The notes under the pieces are model-generated. The model was given only the letters and a program-made list of their open reading frames with translations. It searched no databases and had not been told where the DNA came from. 64,000 nt of DNA. Origin: Buchnera aphidicola str. Ua (Uroleucon ambrosiae). GTDB lineage: Bacteria; Pseudomonadota; Gammaproteobacteria; Enterobacterales; Enterobacteriaceae. Numbering within the stretch: the first letter of the stretch is position 1; the number at the start of each line of letters is the position of its first letter. The stretch spans positions 372,001 to 436,000 of the forward strand of contig NC_017259.1 in assembly GCF_000225465.1 (NCBI RefSeq), read 5' to 3'. This document shows positions 20,088 through 31,410 of the stretch, in pieces. A program made the position numbers and the translations under genes.

Positions 20088-21896
20088 CTAGATATTTCTA
20101 CGACGACTAAAAGATGATTTAAGTTCATTTTTTTTAGAAGCGTTAGTTTTATTTGTATTCTTTTCAGAAATAAAACGATTACTATTTTTATCTCGATTAA
20201 GTATAACACGATTAGATGTTTTACTTTCATAAGCACGAGTATCTCGTAATAATTTTATGTGAATTAATTTATTCAAAATTCTAGTACGAGCAAATTTTTG
20301 TAATAAATCTTTTGAGGAGCCTTTAGGCAATTCAATTGTAGAATAAGAAGAAAAAAGTTTAATATTTCCGATATTACGACTATGCACATTTCCTTCGTTA
20401 GCAATTGCTCCAACTATATGACGTACTTCAACACCATCATTACGACCTACTTCTATACGATATAGCTCTATTTCTTTACATTCACGACGTTCACGACGTA
20501 ATCGATTATTATTTCTTTTATCTTCACGTCGACGATCATCTCTTAAAAAACTCTCACGAGGAGATGGACGTTTAATTAAATCTTTTTTAATAATTAAGGG
20601 ACGTTCACCTTGTGCCATTTTTAATAAAGCTGCAGCTAAAGTTTTAATATCTAAATCATCTATCGAATACAATTTATCTAATAAAGCACTATATTCGTCT
20701 AAATCTCGACTTTCTAATTGTTGTTGAACTTTTTTTGAAAACTTTTCAAGACGTCTTTTACATAATAAATCTATATTAGGTAATTGTACTTCTGGAATAG
20801 ATTGTTTAATAGTATATTCTATATTACGCAATAAACGACGTTCTCGGTTTTCAACAAATAATAATGCTCGACCTGTTCGACCTGCTCGACCTGTTCGACC
20901 TATACGATGTACATACGATTCTGAATCCATTGGAATATCATAATTAATAACGAAACTAATACGATCAACATCTAAACCACGAGCAGCAACATCAGTAGCA
21001 ATTAAAATATCTAATCTGCCATTTTTTAATCTTTCTAAAGTTTGTTCTCTTAATGCTTGATTCATATCTCCATTTAACGCAGCACTATTATATCCGTTTT
21101 TTTCTAATGCTTCAGCAACTTCTAAAGTTGCATTTTTAGTTTTCACAAAAATTATTGTTGCAGAAAAATCTTCTACTTCTAAAAAACGAATTAATGCATC
21201 AGTTTTTCGACCATATACCATCCAGTAACTTTGTTTTATGTCTGGACGCGTAGTAATATTTGATTGTATTTTTATTTCTTTTGGACTATTCATAAATCTT
21301 TTGGAAATACGACGTATAGCTTCTGGCATAGTAGCTGAAAATAATGCAGTTTGATGTTTTTTTGGAATTTTTGTCATAATTGTTTCTACATCTTCTATAA
21401 ATCCCATACGCAACATTTCATCTGCTTCATCTAAAACTAAACCATGTAAGTTGGAAAGATTAAGCGTTCCTCTTTTTAAATGATCTAACAAACGACCTGG
21501 AGTACCGACTACAATTTGAGGACCTTGTCGTAAAGCACGCAATTGTAAATCATATCTTTGACCACCATACAAAGGTAATACATTAATACCAATCATATAT
21601 TTAGAAAAATCTGAAAATGCTTCAGCTACTTGAACAGCTAATTCTCTAGTAGGAGCTAAAACTAAAATTTGAGGGGCTGTTAAATTAATATTAAGATTAT
21701 GTAATAAAGGTAATGCAAAAGCAGCAGTTTTACCACTACCTGTTTGAGCCATTCCTAATACATCATGTCCATTTAAAAGCAAAGGAATACATGCTGCTTG
21801 AATAGGAGAAGGTTTAACATACTTCATTTCGTTTAAAGATTGAATAAGAAAAGAATTTAAACCAAGAACAGAAAATGTGCTTTCAATATGAGTCAT
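20088..21896 (-). CDS. deaD: DEAD-box RNA helicase DeaD (CsdA)
   Basis: ATP-dependent RNA helicase for ribosome assembly and mRNA decay. Q motif, [11 protein letters not shown] (Walker A), [20 protein letters not shown] and [11 protein letters not shown] are all present in order in the first 360 residues. The C-terminal RNA-binding domain is kept ([14 protein letters not shown]) and followed by a basic Ser/Arg/Asn-rich tail ending SRRRNI. It has 602 aa (E. coli 629). It lies downstream of pnp; nlpI, which sits between them in E. coli, is missing. The leader contains a short hairpin. Confidence 0.96.
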   Translation of the reverse strand: MTHIESTFSVLGLNSFLIQSLNEMKYVKPSPIQAACIPLLLNGHDVLGMAQTGSGKTAAFALPLLHNLNINLTAPQILVLAPTRELAVQVAEAFSDFSKYMIGINVLPLYGGQRYDLQLRALRQGPQIVVGTPGRLLDHLKRGTLNLSNLHGLVLDEADEMLRMGFIEDVETIMTKIPKKHQTALFSATMPEAIRRISKRFMNSPKEIKIQSNITTRPDIKQSYWMVYGRKTDALIRFLEVEDFSATIIFVKTKNATLEVAEALEKNGYNSAALNGDMNQALREQTLERLKNGRLDILIATDVAARGLDVDRISFVINYDIPMDSESYVHRIGRTGRAGRTGRALLFVENRERRLLRNIEYTIKQSIPEVQLPNIDLLCKRRLEKFSKKVQQQLESRDLDEYSALLDKLYSIDDLDIKTLAAALLKMAQGERPLIIKKDLIKRPSPRESFLRDDRRREDKRNNNRLRRERRECKEIELYRIEVGRNDGVEVRHIVGAIANEGNVHSRNIGNIKLFSSYSTIELPKGSSKDLLQKFARTRILNKLIHIKLLRDTRAYESKTSNRVILNRDKNSNRFISEKNTNKTNASKKNELKSSFSRRRNI

Positions 21897-22300
21897 GCAG
21901 TAGATATGCCTTTTAAGTTACAGTAGCCAGTCTACATAGCTCATTATGAAAATAATGATTTATTCTCATTGAAAAGTGTGAACCGGCAAAAATTAAATGA
22001 TCTAAAAAATAACATTATTGAACTTGTTTATATTTATCAATAATAATATTTATTAGTTGTTATTAATAATAATTTTAAATATATAATATCTATATACAAA
22101 ACATTAGCAGTTTATTGAAATTAATATATTAACATTTACAAAATATTATTAAAATAATATACATTAAATTATATACGATTTCTATTTATATGGTACTATC
22201 TGAATAGATATAAATCTATATTTTATTGAAAAAAACATAAATAATATTTAAATTAATATATCACACATATAATAATATTATTTTTTATTATTTTATTAGA
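21897..22300. other. Intergenic region: deaD leader and former nlpI locus
   Basis: No gene is visible. The part next to deaD (about 21897-22000) is less AT-rich than its surroundings and is probably the deaD promoter and 5' leader. The rest is AT-rich; in E. coli nlpI occupies this position, but no recognisable remnant was found. Confidence 0.45.
21941..21958 (-). promoter_or_regulatory. Hairpin in the deaD 5' leader
   Basis: TCATTAT-GAAA-ATAATGA is a perfect 7-bp stem with a 4-base loop, about 45 bases upstream of the deaD ATG. A second small inverted repeat (GTAG-ACTGG-CTAC on the minus strand, about 21922-21934) lies closer to the gene. Long structured leaders are known for cold-shock genes of enterics; a regulatory role here is inference only. 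Confidence 0.4.
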
Positions 22301-24391
22301 TTAAATAGAATTGTCTATCTCTTTAATACTTAATCTTAAACGACCTTGACGATCTATCTCTAAAACTTTAACAGATATAACTTGATCAAGTCTTAAATGA
22401 TTAGAAACTTTATCAACTCTTTTTTTAGAAATCTGTGAAATATGTACTAATCCTTCTTTACCAACACCAATAGATACAAAAGCACCAAAATCAACAATAC
22501 GAGTTACTTTTCCAGAATAAATACGCCCTACTTCAATTTCTGCTGTAATTTCTTCAATTCTACGAATAGCATTATTTGCTCTTTCTCTGACACTTGATGA
22601 TATTTTCACTGTTCCATCATCTTCAATTTCAATAATCGTTCCAGTTTCTTCAGTTAACATACGAATAACAGAACCTCCTTTTCCTATTACATCTTTAATT
22701 TTTTCAGGATTAATTTTAATGGTATGGATACGAGGTGCAAATTCAGATATCTCACTTCTTGATTTACTTAATGCTTGATTCATTACATTTAAAATATGCA
22801 ATCTAGCTGATCGTGCTTCATTTAAAGCTGTATGTATAATTTCATGAGTTATACCTTCTATTTTCATATCCATTTGTAAAGATGTAATGCCTTCTTTTGT
22901 ACCTGCGACTTTAAAATCCATATCACCTAAATGATCTTCATCACCTAAAATATCTGAAAGTAAAACATATTTTTTACCTTCTTTTATTAATCCCATTGCT
23001 ATTCCAGCGACAGCAGATTTAATTGGAACGCCAGCATCCATTAAAGCTAGAGAAGCACCGCAAACAGATGCCATTGAAGAAGAACCATTAGATTCAGTAA
23101 TTTCAGATACTACTCTAATAGTATAAGGAAAATCATTTAATGTAGGCATAACAGCTAAAAGACTTCTTTTAGCAAGACGACCATGTCCAATTTCTCGTCT
23201 TTTAGGTGATCCGACTATTCCTATTTCTCCAACAGAATATGGCGGAAAATTATAATGAAATAAAAAATTTTCGATTCTATCTCCTAATAATTCATCTAAA
23301 TTTTGAGCGTCTCGAGATGTACCTAATGTCACAGCGACTAAAGATTGAGTTTCACCTCTAGTAAATAAAGCCGAACCATGTGTACGAGGTAAAATACCAG
23401 TACGAATATCTAAAGCGCGAATCATATCTTTTTCACGTCCATCAATACGTATTTGATGATTTAATATACGTTTTCGAACGATTTTTTTTTCGATATTTTG
23501 TAATATATCTTCTATAACTAATATATCAACATTTAAATCATCTTCTAAACACACTTTAATGACTTCTTCTTTAATATTATTTAATTTTTCAAATCTTTCT
23601 TGTTTATTAAAAATTAAATAAGCATTACTTATATTTTGTTGTGACAAACTAGTTATTTTTGATTCTAATATTTTATTGATTTCTGGATATGACATTACCC
23701 AAGGTAATTTACTAGCTTCATTAGAAAAAGAACGAATATTATTAATAACTACTTGTTGTTGTTGATGACCAAAAATAATAGCTCCAAGCATTTGTTCTTC
23801 ACTAAGTATTTTAGATTCAGCTTCTACCATAAGAATTGCATTTTGTGTTCCTGAAATTACTAAATCTAAAGAACTATTTTTTATGTCATCACTAATGGGA
23901 TTTAAAATATATTGATTATTAATTAAACCTACTCTAGCAGCACCGATAGGCCCATAAAATGGAATTCCTGATAAACTGAGTGCTGCAGATGCACCTATAA
24001 TTGAAATAATATCAGGATTGATTTGTGGGTTAACTGATACTACTGTAACTATTATTTGAACTTCATTTAAAAAATTTTTTGGAAACAATGGACGAATAGG
24101 ACGATCTATTAATCGAGCAATTAAAATTTCATTTTCACTTGGACGTCCTTCTCTTCTAAAAAAACCACCAGGTATACGACCTGCAGCATATGTACGTTCT
24201 TGATAATTTACAGTTAATGGAAAAAATTTTTGTCCTGAATATATTTTTTTTTGCCCAACAACAGTGACAAAAACTGCTGTATCATCCATACTAGCCATAA
24301 CTGCAGCGGTAGCTTGTCGAGCCATTACACCTGTTTCTAACGTAATAGTATGTTGGCCATATTGAAATTTACGTATAATTGGATTTAACAA
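22301..24391 (-). CDS. pnp: Polynucleotide phosphorylase
   Basis: 3'-5' phosphorolytic exoribonuclease, trimeric, part of mRNA turnover with DeaD and RNase E. Two RNase PH-like domains are followed by a KH domain ([17 protein letters not shown], about residue 562) and a C-terminal S1 domain ([18 protein letters not shown]). The [15 protein letters not shown] segment of the active site is intact. It has 696 aa (E. coli 711). It follows rpsO after a terminator hairpin, as in E. coli. Confidence 0.97.
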   Translation of the reverse strand: MLNPIIRKFQYGQHTITLETGVMARQATAAVMASMDDTAVFVTVVGQKKIYSGQKFFPLTVNYQERTYAAGRIPGGFFRREGRPSENEILIARLIDRPIRPLFPKNFLNEVQIIVTVVSVNPQINPDIISIIGASAALSLSGIPFYGPIGAARVGLINNQYILNPISDDIKNSSLDLVISGTQNAILMVEAESKILSEEQMLGAIIFGHQQQQVVINNIRSFSNEASKLPWVMSYPEINKILESKITSLSQQNISNAYLIFNKQERFEKLNNIKEEVIKVCLEDDLNVDILVIEDILQNIEKKIVRKRILNHQIRIDGREKDMIRALDIRTGILPRTHGSALFTRGETQSLVAVTLGTSRDAQNLDELLGDRIENFLFHYNFPPYSVGEIGIVGSPKRREIGHGRLAKRSLLAVMPTLNDFPYTIRVVSEITESNGSSSMASVCGASLALMDAGVPIKSAVAGIAMGLIKEGKKYVLLSDILGDEDHLGDMDFKVAGTKEGITSLQMDMKIEGITHEIIHTALNEARSARLHILNVMNQALSKSRSEISEFAPRIHTIKINPEKIKDVIGKGGSVIRMLTEETGTIIEIEDDGTVKISSSVRERANNAIRRIEEITAEIEVGRIYSGKVTRIVDFGAFVSIGVGKEGLVHISQISKKRVDKVSNHLRLDQVISVKVLEIDRQGRLRLSIKEIDNSI

Positions 24392-24463
24392 AATAATATC
24401 CTTAACATGAAATACATTTTAATAAAAAATATTTTACTCAAATATTTTAAATTAAATTGTAAA

Positions 24464-24484
24464 AAAGGGCTAATAAAGCCCTTT
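24464..24484 (-). terminator. rpsO terminator
   Basis: AAAGGGCT-AATAA-AGCCCTTT forms an 8-bp stem. On the minus strand the hairpin is followed by TTTTTT, giving an intrinsic terminator between rpsO and pnp, the same arrangement as the attenuating rpsO terminator of E. coli. Confidence 0.8.
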
Positions 24485-24536
24485 ATAAAATATACTTGTA
24501 TTAATATAAAATTTTATTTTTTTCTAAAATAATTAT

Positions 24537-24806
24537 CTATCGTCTTAAATTTAAATTTTCAATTAAAATAGTATAGCGATCTATATTTTTTTTCTTTAAA
24601 TAATCTAATAATTTACGACGTTTTGAAACCATATTCAAAAGACCTCTTCGACTGCAATGATCTTTTTTATGTTCAGAAAAATGCATTTGAAGATGATTGA
24701 TTTGTTTCGTTAATAATGCCACTTGTACTTCTGTTATTCCACTATCTTTTTTTGATTTCCCATATTTTAAAATAATGTTTTGTTTATTAATGCTAGATAA
24801 AAACAT
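24537..24806 (-). CDS. rpsO: 30S ribosomal protein S15
   Basis: Small-subunit protein that binds 16S rRNA early in assembly. [14 protein letters not shown] and [12 protein letters not shown]...[11 protein letters not shown] are diagnostic. The start at 24806 gives 89 aa as in E. coli and is preceded by GGAGT; an in-frame ATG five codons upstream would overlap that ribosome-binding site and is rejected. Located between truB and pnp as usual. Confidence 0.97.
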   Translation of the reverse strand: MFLSSINKQNIILKYGKSKKDSGITEVQVALLTKQINHLQMHFSEHKKDHCSRRGLLNMVSKRRKLLDYLKKKNIDRYTILIENLNLRR

Positions 24807-24913
24807 GTAATAACACTCCATATAATATATTTAAAACTATATTAAATTTATATTAACTTTTTTAATAATTTTAAAATAATATCATGCTAATCTTAAATTT
24901 AATAGTGAATAAC

Positions 24914-25852
24914 TTAATTAGCAGCATGTGTAGAAATTAAGCGATATGGAATTAATAACTTACCCTGTTTAATTTCTCCTAAACCAATAAATTTTTTTCT
25001 TTCCTCTATTACGCGTACTAAACCATCTTTTATATTAAAATTCAATTTGACTGTTTGACCTAAAGCGAAATTATAAGATTTTTGAGTAGATAAGCATATT
25101 CTAGGTAAAAAAGATATTGGACTATCTACAGGCATTAATAAACTATCTATTTTTTTAAAAAAATCAATATTATTTATATTATTTTCATTTTTTAATGTAT
25201 ATAAACTAGGCAATGTAATTAATTGATTATTACAATATGAAGCTACTTGTAATCGTCTTAAAAAAATCACATGAGCACCACAACCTAATTTTTCTCCTAA
25301 ATCATCAATGAGTGTGCGAATATATGTTCCTTTTGAACATAATATTTTAAATTCAATTAAATTTTTTTCTTGATGAACAGAATATATATCATGTATTATA
25401 ATTTTTCTTGTTTTTCTTTGAACATTTAATCCCTTACGGGCATATTTATATAAAGGCAAACCTTTATATTTAATTGCTGAATACATTGAAGGCATTTGAT
25501 TAATAGTACCAATAAACTCATTAATTGATGATATAAGTTTTAAAGAATCAAATAAAATAGGGCGTTTTTGTATAACAACACCATCAGAATCAAAAGTAGA
25601 CGTTTTTTCACCTAATTTAGCAATAACATGATATCTTTTATTAGATTGCATTAAATAATGCGAAAATTTTGTAGATTCTCCAAAACAAATAGGCAACATT
25701 CCTGTAGCTAAAGGATCTAAAGTTCCAACATAACCTGCTTTTTTTGCATTAAAAATAATTTTGACTTTTTGTAAAGCATTATTTGAAGATATACCTTTAG
25801 GTTTATCTAATAATAAAAGCCCATGTACATTGCGTTTTTTATAAAAAAACAT
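24914..25852 (-). CDS. truB: tRNA pseudouridine(55) synthase TruB
   Basis: Makes pseudouridine 55 in the T loop of tRNAs. The catalytic aspartate lies in GTLDPLATGMLP (about residue 47), and the KGTYIRTL region and C-terminal PUA-like part are visible. It has 312 aa (E. coli 314). It is in the infB-rbfA-truB-rpsO run of genes, 39 bases after rbfA. Confidence 0.96.
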   Translation of the reverse strand: MFFYKKRNVHGLLLLDKPKGISSNNALQKVKIIFNAKKAGYVGTLDPLATGMLPICFGESTKFSHYLMQSNKRYHVIAKLGEKTSTFDSDGVVIQKRPILFDSLKLISSINEFIGTINQMPSMYSAIKYKGLPLYKYARKGLNVQRKTRKIIIHDIYSVHQEKNLIEFKILCSKGTYIRTLIDDLGEKLGCGAHVIFLRRLQVASYCNNQLITLPSLYTLKNENNINNIDFFKKIDSLLMPVDSPISFLPRICLSTQKSYNFALGQTVKLNFNIKDGLVRVIEERKKFIGLGEIKQGKLLIPYRLISTHAAN

Positions 25853-25891
25853 CTATTTTACCTTTTTTATGAAACATTACATATATACTTA

Positions 25892-26251
25892 TTATTTTTT
25901 TATTACTTTTTTTAAAAGTAATGAGATGTTATTTCCTTTTAATAAAGTATCGTCATAATAAAAAATAATATTAGGCATGATTCGTAATTTCATTTTTTGA
26001 CATAATAATTTTCTAATATAACCAACAGATTTATTTAATATAATTAATATTTTTTTAATGTTAATTGACTTATTAGTATCAAATAAACTTAAAAATACTT
26101 GAGCATGAGATAAATCTTTAGAAACTTTGACTGAAGATACTGTAATCATAGTTATAATACGAGGATCTTTAAGTGAAACTTGAATAATATGCGATATATT
26201 TTTCTGCAATTCTTGAGCAATACGCATAGACCTATTAAACGGCTTTTCCAT
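25892..26251 (-). CDS. rbfA: Ribosome-binding factor A
   Basis: KH-fold protein needed for maturation of the 16S rRNA 5' end and 30S subunits. NRSMRIAQELQKNISHIIQ and VSKDLSHAQVFLS are typical. It has 119 aa, with a shorter C-terminal tail than E. coli RbfA (133). Positioned between infB and truB. Confidence 0.95.
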   Translation of the reverse strand: MEKPFNRSMRIAQELQKNISHIIQVSLKDPRIITMITVSSVKVSKDLSHAQVFLSLFDTNKSINIKKILIILNKSVGYIRKLLCQKMKLRIMPNIIFYYDDTLLKGNNISLLLKKVIKK

Positions 26252-26284
26252 AATTATCTAACCAAATAAAATATAAATAATAAT

Positions 26285-28840
26285 TTATAATGTTCTTTTA
26301 ATTTCTTTTACTTCAAACACTTCTATAATATCTCCAATACATATATCATGATAATTTTTTATCCCAATTCCACATTCTAATCCATTACGTATTTCATTTA
26401 CATCTTCCTTAAAACGTCTTAAAGATTCTAATTCACCCTCATATATAACTATATTATTTCTTAAAATATGAATAGGATTACTACGTTTAATAATACCTTC
26501 TATAACCATACAACCAGCTATTAAACCAAATTTAGGAGATTTAAATATATTTCTAATTTCAGCTAAACCAATAATGTTTTCTTTATATTCAGGTGATAAT
26601 AAACCAATCATCGCAGCTTTTACTTCATTTAGTAAATCATAAATTACTGAATAATATCTTAAATCTAAATTTTCTGTATGAATTATTTTTTTAGCAGCAG
26701 CGTCTGCACGAACATTAAATCCTAAAATAATAGCATTTGATGCTAAAGCTAAAGAAGCATCTGTTTCTGTAATTCCTCCAATACCTAAACTTACAATATT
26801 AATTTTTACGTCACTAGTAGATAATTTTAGTAACGCCCCAGAAATAGCTTCTAAAGAACCTTGTATATCCGATTTAAGAATGATTTTTAATTCAGAAATA
26901 TTATTTTTATTTATACTATCAAACATATTATCTAAATTAATTCTATTTTGATTTAATAATTTGATCTCACGAGATTTTGCTTTACGATATAAAGCTACTT
27001 CTTTTGCTTTTTTTTCATCACGTACTACAGTAATAATATCTCCTGAAAAAGGCACTTTAGATAATCCCAAAATTTCTACAGGAATAGAAGGCCCTACACT
27101 ATTTACTTCATGACCGTTTTGATTATATAACGCTTTAACGCGACCATATTCAAAACCACATAATATTATATCTCCTTTATTTAAATTTCCTTTTTTTACT
27201 AAAACAGTAGCTATAGGTCCTCTTCCTTTATCAAGAAAAGACTCTATAACAATTCCTTCTGCCATTCCAGTAGATACTGCTTTAAGTTCTAACATCTCTG
27301 CTTGAAGTAAAATAGAACTTAATAATTTGTTAATACCCGTTCCTGTTTTTGCAGAAATAGATACAAATATATTTTCACCTCCCCATTCTTCTGAAAGAAT
27401 GTTGTACTTCATTAAATCATTTTTTATTTTTTTAATATCAGTATCAATTTTATCAATTTTATTAATAGCAACTATGACAGGAACATTAGCCTCTTTTGCG
27501 TGCTGAATTGCTTCAATTGTTTGCGGCATTACTCCATCATCTGCTGCTACAACTAACACAACAATATCAGTTAACTGCACGCCACGAGCTCTCATAGCAG
27601 TAAATGCTGAATGTCCAGGAGTATCTAAAAAAGTAATCGCACCTAAATCAGTTTTTACATGATAAGCACCAATATTTTGTGTAATACCTCCAGCTTCATA
27701 AAATGCAGTTTTTGTTACACGAATATAATCTAATAATGAAGTTTTTCCATGATCGACATGTCCCATAATAGTGACTATTGGAGCTCTAATAACAAAAATA
27801 TTATTTCCTGTATCACGATCTTTCATTATGAGTTCTTCTAATACATTTTCTCGACGTATAATAACCTTATGACCCATTTCTTCTGCAATTAATTGAGCCG
27901 TATCTTGATCAAGAATATGATTAATTGTGCCTAAAATACCTATATTCATCATATATTTTATTACTTCAGAACTTTTTACAGCCATTTTATTAGCTAAATC
28001 TGAAACAGAAATTGTATTGCTAATAATTACATCTCTATTAACAACAGATTCTGGTTTTTGAAAAACCTGTTGTAATAAAATAGGTTTATTTTTTTGTTTT
28101 AAAATTTTTTTATTACGATGATTAATACGAGCATCTTCTTTATGAAATTTTCCATGATAAAATTGTTTGTTATTTTTCTTTTTACGATAATTTTTTAAAG
28201 TTCGATTATGATTTCTTTTATCTATTTCCACTGCTCTATCATTATCATCTTCAGCTTGACGAGCATGTAAAAATGTTGTTAGATGATAATCTTTTTTTTC
28301 TTCTTCGTAAGAAGACCAATTTTCTTTTTTATGTTTAGTTCTTTTTTTATTATTTATATCAAAAATGTTTAATTCAATATTATTTTTTAATTTTTTCTTT
28401 TTGTCATCTTGTTTTATTACTTTACATTGATTTTTTTTTTGCACATTAGGCAATATAATATTATTATTTTTTGATTCTACATTTTCAAAATTATTAATGT
28501 GTTTATTTTCTATATTATTATTTTCTGTTATTTTTTTAAAAATATTTCGATCTTTATTTTTTGTATAAGTTCTTTTTTTTCTAATCTCTACTTGTACAGA
28601 TTTATTTTTTCCTCCAATAGTTGATACATTTAATATACTACGTGTTTTTCTTTGCAAAATTAAAGTGTCTAAAGAATATTGTTTTTTTGACTCTAAATAT
28701 TTTAATAAAAGATTTTTTTCAAATACACTAATATTATCATTATGATCTTTTTTTATACCTATATTAGATAATGCTTCTATTAATTCATTAGTTGCTATTT
28801 TAATTTCATCAGACAAAACTGTTAAACTTATATCTGGCAT
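26285..28840 (-). CDS. infB: Translation initiation factor IF-2
   Basis: GTPase that brings fMet-tRNA to the 30S subunit. The G domain begins near residue 350 with [12 protein letters not shown] (G1), then [15 protein letters not shown] (G3) and NKID (G4); C-terminal domains follow with family motifs such as [14 protein letters not shown]. The N-terminal 270 residues are low-complexity, rich in Lys, Asn and Glu, as is common in this part of IF-2. It has 851 aa (E. coli 890). An internal start for a shorter isoform is known in E. coli; none was assigned here. It starts 16 bases after nusA. Confidence 0.97.
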   Translation of the reverse strand: MPDISLTVLSDEIKIATNELIEALSNIGIKKDHNDNISVFEKNLLLKYLESKKQYSLDTLILQRKTRSILNVSTIGGKNKSVQVEIRKKRTYTKNKDRNIFKKITENNNIENKHINNFENVESKNNNIILPNVQKKNQCKVIKQDDKKKKLKNNIELNIFDINNKKRTKHKKENWSSYEEEKKDYHLTTFLHARQAEDDNDRAVEIDKRNHNRTLKNYRKKKNNKQFYHGKFHKEDARINHRNKKILKQKNKPILLQQVFQKPESVVNRDVIISNTISVSDLANKMAVKSSEVIKYMMNIGILGTINHILDQDTAQLIAEEMGHKVIIRRENVLEELIMKDRDTGNNIFVIRAPIVTIMGHVDHGKTSLLDYIRVTKTAFYEAGGITQNIGAYHVKTDLGAITFLDTPGHSAFTAMRARGVQLTDIVVLVVAADDGVMPQTIEAIQHAKEANVPVIVAINKIDKIDTDIKKIKNDLMKYNILSEEWGGENIFVSISAKTGTGINKLLSSILLQAEMLELKAVSTGMAEGIVIESFLDKGRGPIATVLVKKGNLNKGDIILCGFEYGRVKALYNQNGHEVNSVGPSIPVEILGLSKVPFSGDIITVVRDEKKAKEVALYRKAKSREIKLLNQNRINLDNMFDSINKNNISELKIILKSDIQGSLEAISGALLKLSTSDVKINIVSLGIGGITETDASLALASNAIILGFNVRADAAAKKIIHTENLDLRYYSVIYDLLNEVKAAMIGLLSPEYKENIIGLAEIRNIFKSPKFGLIAGCMVIEGIIKRSNPIHILRNNIVIYEGELESLRRFKEDVNEIRNGLECGIGIKNYHDICIGDIIEVFEVKEIKRTL

Positions 28841-28856
28841 ACTATTTTCCTATTTA

Positions 28857-30344
28857 TCAGACTTTACTACCAAACCAACAAATATTACGAGCAGTCATAA
28901 TTAACAAGCCAGCTTGTTCTGAATTTAAGTTTTTTATATCACTTAAATCATCTATCCCTTGATCAGCTAGCTCTTCTAAAGTAAATATGTTTTTTTTCGC
29001 TAATTGAGAGGCCAAAATATCATTCATACCATCAATTTTTAACAAATTTTCCTCTACTTTTCTCTCTCTAAAAACATTTTTTTGATTTAATTCTATTGAT
29101 AGTAATTTATTTTTTGCAGTTTCACGTACTAAAGTTGCTTCTGCTTTAGTTAAACTTTTAATTTTTAATAATTCATCAAAAGGTATATAAACTAATTCTT
29201 CAAGAGAAGAAAAACCTTCTTTTACTAAAATCTTAATAATATTTTCATTAATATTTAAATTATTTTTAAAAATACTAAATGCGGCATGTGCTTCTTCTTG
29301 ATGTTTAGAATGTAAATCTTCTTTTGTCATAACATTTAATTCCCAACCACTAATTTGAGAAGCTAATCGAACATTTTGACCATTACGACCAATAGCTTGC
29401 GCTAAATTATTAGAATCTACAGCTATATCCATAGTATGGTTATCTTCGTCAACAACGATAGAAAAAACATCAGCTGGAGCCATAGCATTTATAACAAATT
29501 GAGCAGGATTATCATCCCATAAAATAATATCAATGCGTTCACCACACAATTCACTTGAAACAGCTTGTACACGCGCTCCTCTCATACCTACACAAGCACC
29601 TACTGGATCAATTCGTTTATCATTAGTTTTTACTGCAATTTTAGCACGAGAACCTGGATCACGTGCTGCTGCTTTTATTTCAATAACTTCTTCTCCAATT
29701 TCAGGAACTTCTATGCGAAACAATTCAATTAACATTTCTGTTTTTGAACGACTTATAAATAATTGAGAACCGCGAGCTTCTGGATATACTCCATATAAAA
29801 TACCTCGAACACGATCGCCAGGACGAAAATTTTCTCTAGGTAACATACCTTCACGTAAAATTAATGCTTCAGCATTATTACCTAAATCTAACATTATGTT
29901 ATCTCGGTTATTTTTTTTAACGATCCCAGTAATAATTTGACCAACATATTTTCGAAATTGTTCAACTAACATAGCTCGTTCGGCTTCACGTACTTTTTGT
30001 ACAATTACTTGTTTTGCAGTTTGTGTTGTTATTCTATCGAAATTTACAGATTTAATTTGATCTTCTATATAATCATTTAATAAAAATTTTTCACCTTCAA
30101 AACATGCAGCTTCTAAAGTAATCTCTCTAGTTGGTTGAGTTACTACGTCTACTACCATCCAACGTCGAAAAGTAGTAAAACTTCCAGTTTTACGATTAAT
30201 ACTTACTCTAACATCAATTTCTTGATCATATTTTTTTTTAGTTGCTGTTGCTAATGCAATTTCTAAAGCTTCAAAAATTTTTTCACGGGGAAGAGATTTT
30301 TCATTAGAAACAGCTTCAACAACAGCTAAGATTTCTTTATTCAT
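28857..30344 (-). CDS. nusA: Transcription termination/antitermination factor NusA
   Basis: RNA polymerase-associated factor for pausing, termination and rRNA antitermination. The N-terminal polymerase-binding domain, the S1 domain ([21 protein letters not shown]), KH domains ([28 protein letters not shown]) and two C-terminal acidic repeats are present. Start at 30344 gives [16 protein letters not shown], 495 aa, as in E. coli; an ATG five codons upstream is less likely. In E. coli metY and rimP precede it; neither is found here. Confidence 0.96.
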   Translation of the reverse strand: MNKEILAVVEAVSNEKSLPREKIFEALEIALATATKKKYDQEIDVRVSINRKTGSFTTFRRWMVVDVVTQPTREITLEAACFEGEKFLLNDYIEDQIKSVNFDRITTQTAKQVIVQKVREAERAMLVEQFRKYVGQIITGIVKKNNRDNIMLDLGNNAEALILREGMLPRENFRPGDRVRGILYGVYPEARGSQLFISRSKTEMLIELFRIEVPEIGEEVIEIKAAARDPGSRAKIAVKTNDKRIDPVGACVGMRGARVQAVSSELCGERIDIILWDDNPAQFVINAMAPADVFSIVVDEDNHTMDIAVDSNNLAQAIGRNGQNVRLASQISGWELNVMTKEDLHSKHQEEAHAAFSIFKNNLNINENIIKILVKEGFSSLEELVYIPFDELLKIKSLTKAEATLVRETAKNKLLSIELNQKNVFRERKVEENLLKIDGMNDILASQLAKKNIFTLEELADQGIDDLSDIKNLNSEQAGLLIMTARNICWFGSKV

Positions 30345-30546
30345 CTTGTAGAACCTCAAAATAAAACTTCTTAAAATGAATAATTAACAATTATTTTACA
30401 TACAATTAATGATAAAAATTTTAATTATAAAATCAGATAATTAATATATTAAGTTTTATGAATTAAAACTTTATATAATTAATAATTAATGAATATTTAA
30501 ATATTAATGAAAATGCATATTATTTATAAAAATAAATATTCTAATA

Positions 30547-30570
30547 AAAACCCCGAAAATTCGGGGTTTT
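30547..30570 (-). terminator. Terminator of the secG-tRNA-Leu transcript
   Basis: AAAACCCCGA-AAAT-TCGGGGTTTT is a strong stem with five consecutive G-C pairs and flanking A/T runs, about 107 bases downstream of tRNA-Leu on the minus strand and upstream of nusA. The symmetric A and T runs mean it could work in both directions. Confidence 0.85.
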
Positions 30571-30676
30571 AGGTACTATTACCCTATTTTTTAAATATAT
30601 ATTAATAATTTTAAAATCTTTAAAAACAAAATAATTTAATTTAAATTTATTAAATTATATTTATAATATATTTTAA

Positions 30677-30759
30677 TACCGAGAATGGGATTTGAACCCA
30701 TATGCTTATTCAGCACTATCCCCTCAAGATAGCGTGTCTACCAATTTCACCATCTCGGC
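30677..30759 (-). tRNA. leuU: tRNA-Leu (anticodon GAG)
   Basis: A full cloverleaf can be folded: acceptor GCCGAGA/TCTCGGT, anticodon stem CTATC/GATAG with loop TTGAGGG (anticodon GAG), long variable arm, T arm GGG-TTCAAAT-CCC. Discriminator is A; CCA is not encoded. Position 72 is T, so the terminal acceptor pair is G1-U72 rather than G-C. It lies just downstream of secG, as leuU does in E. coli, reading CUC/CUU codons. Confidence 0.95.
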
Positions 30760-30797
30760 ATAAAACATAATTAGTATATTTATTTCTTTAAAAAATA

Positions 30798-31127
30798 TTA
30801 GTATGGTATGTCAGAATTTAATATCTTTTTATCTATAGAATCTGTTTTCATAGTCGTTTGTTTAGCATCATCTTCTAAAAAAAAATTAGACTCTATTATT
30901 CTATTGTTAATATTACATAAAATCATACTTATTATTAAAAATAAACAAGCAAGTATTCTAATAATATTTATTAAAAAACTATTTTGTTTAACACATCTAA
31001 AAACTGTATCATTATTTTTTATACTAGAATAAATTGTACTATTTAGTTCTTGTACGGGCTGTAATAAAATTAAAAAAATTAAAGAAATAGAAATAAAAAT
31101 AAAACATACTAAAAAAAACCAATACAT
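30798..31127 (-). CDS. secG: Preprotein translocase subunit SecG
   Basis: Small inner-membrane subunit of SecYEG. Two hydrophobic segments (about residues 2-22 and 52-70) flank a polar loop; LILLQPVQE resembles the conserved LL-Q motif of SecG. It has 109 aa (E. coli 110), but loop and tail are poorly conserved. Context (glmM, secG, tRNA-Leu) matches E. coli and carries much of the identification. Confidence 0.88.
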   Translation of the reverse strand: MYWFFLVCFIFISISLIFLILLQPVQELNSTIYSSIKNNDTVFRCVKQNSFLINIIRILACLFLIISMILCNINNRIIESNFFLEDDAKQTTMKTDSIDKKILNSDIPY

Positions 31128-31410
31128 AAAAAATTATTTCCTTATTATAATATCTTTTTGTGTTATATTTTTACAACTTATATATTTTAATAAAAATATT
31201 TTTATATAACATGAATATCTAAGAGATTAGATATAAATTATTTATTTTGATATAAAATTATTTTTTTAAAATTAAATATATTTTATATTTTTCAAATACT
31301 ATTCAATTTTTTTTAATGGAATCGTATTAAAAATATTTCATTTTATAGAAAATTTATTAAATATGATATTTTATAATATAATCTAATCTTATAATATGAA
31401 TTTAATAATA

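Noticed and set aside
20868-20912. Short GC-rich tandem repeat in deaD
   Set aside because: It encodes helicase motif VI ([14 protein letters not shown]), which is conserved and repetitive at the protein level.
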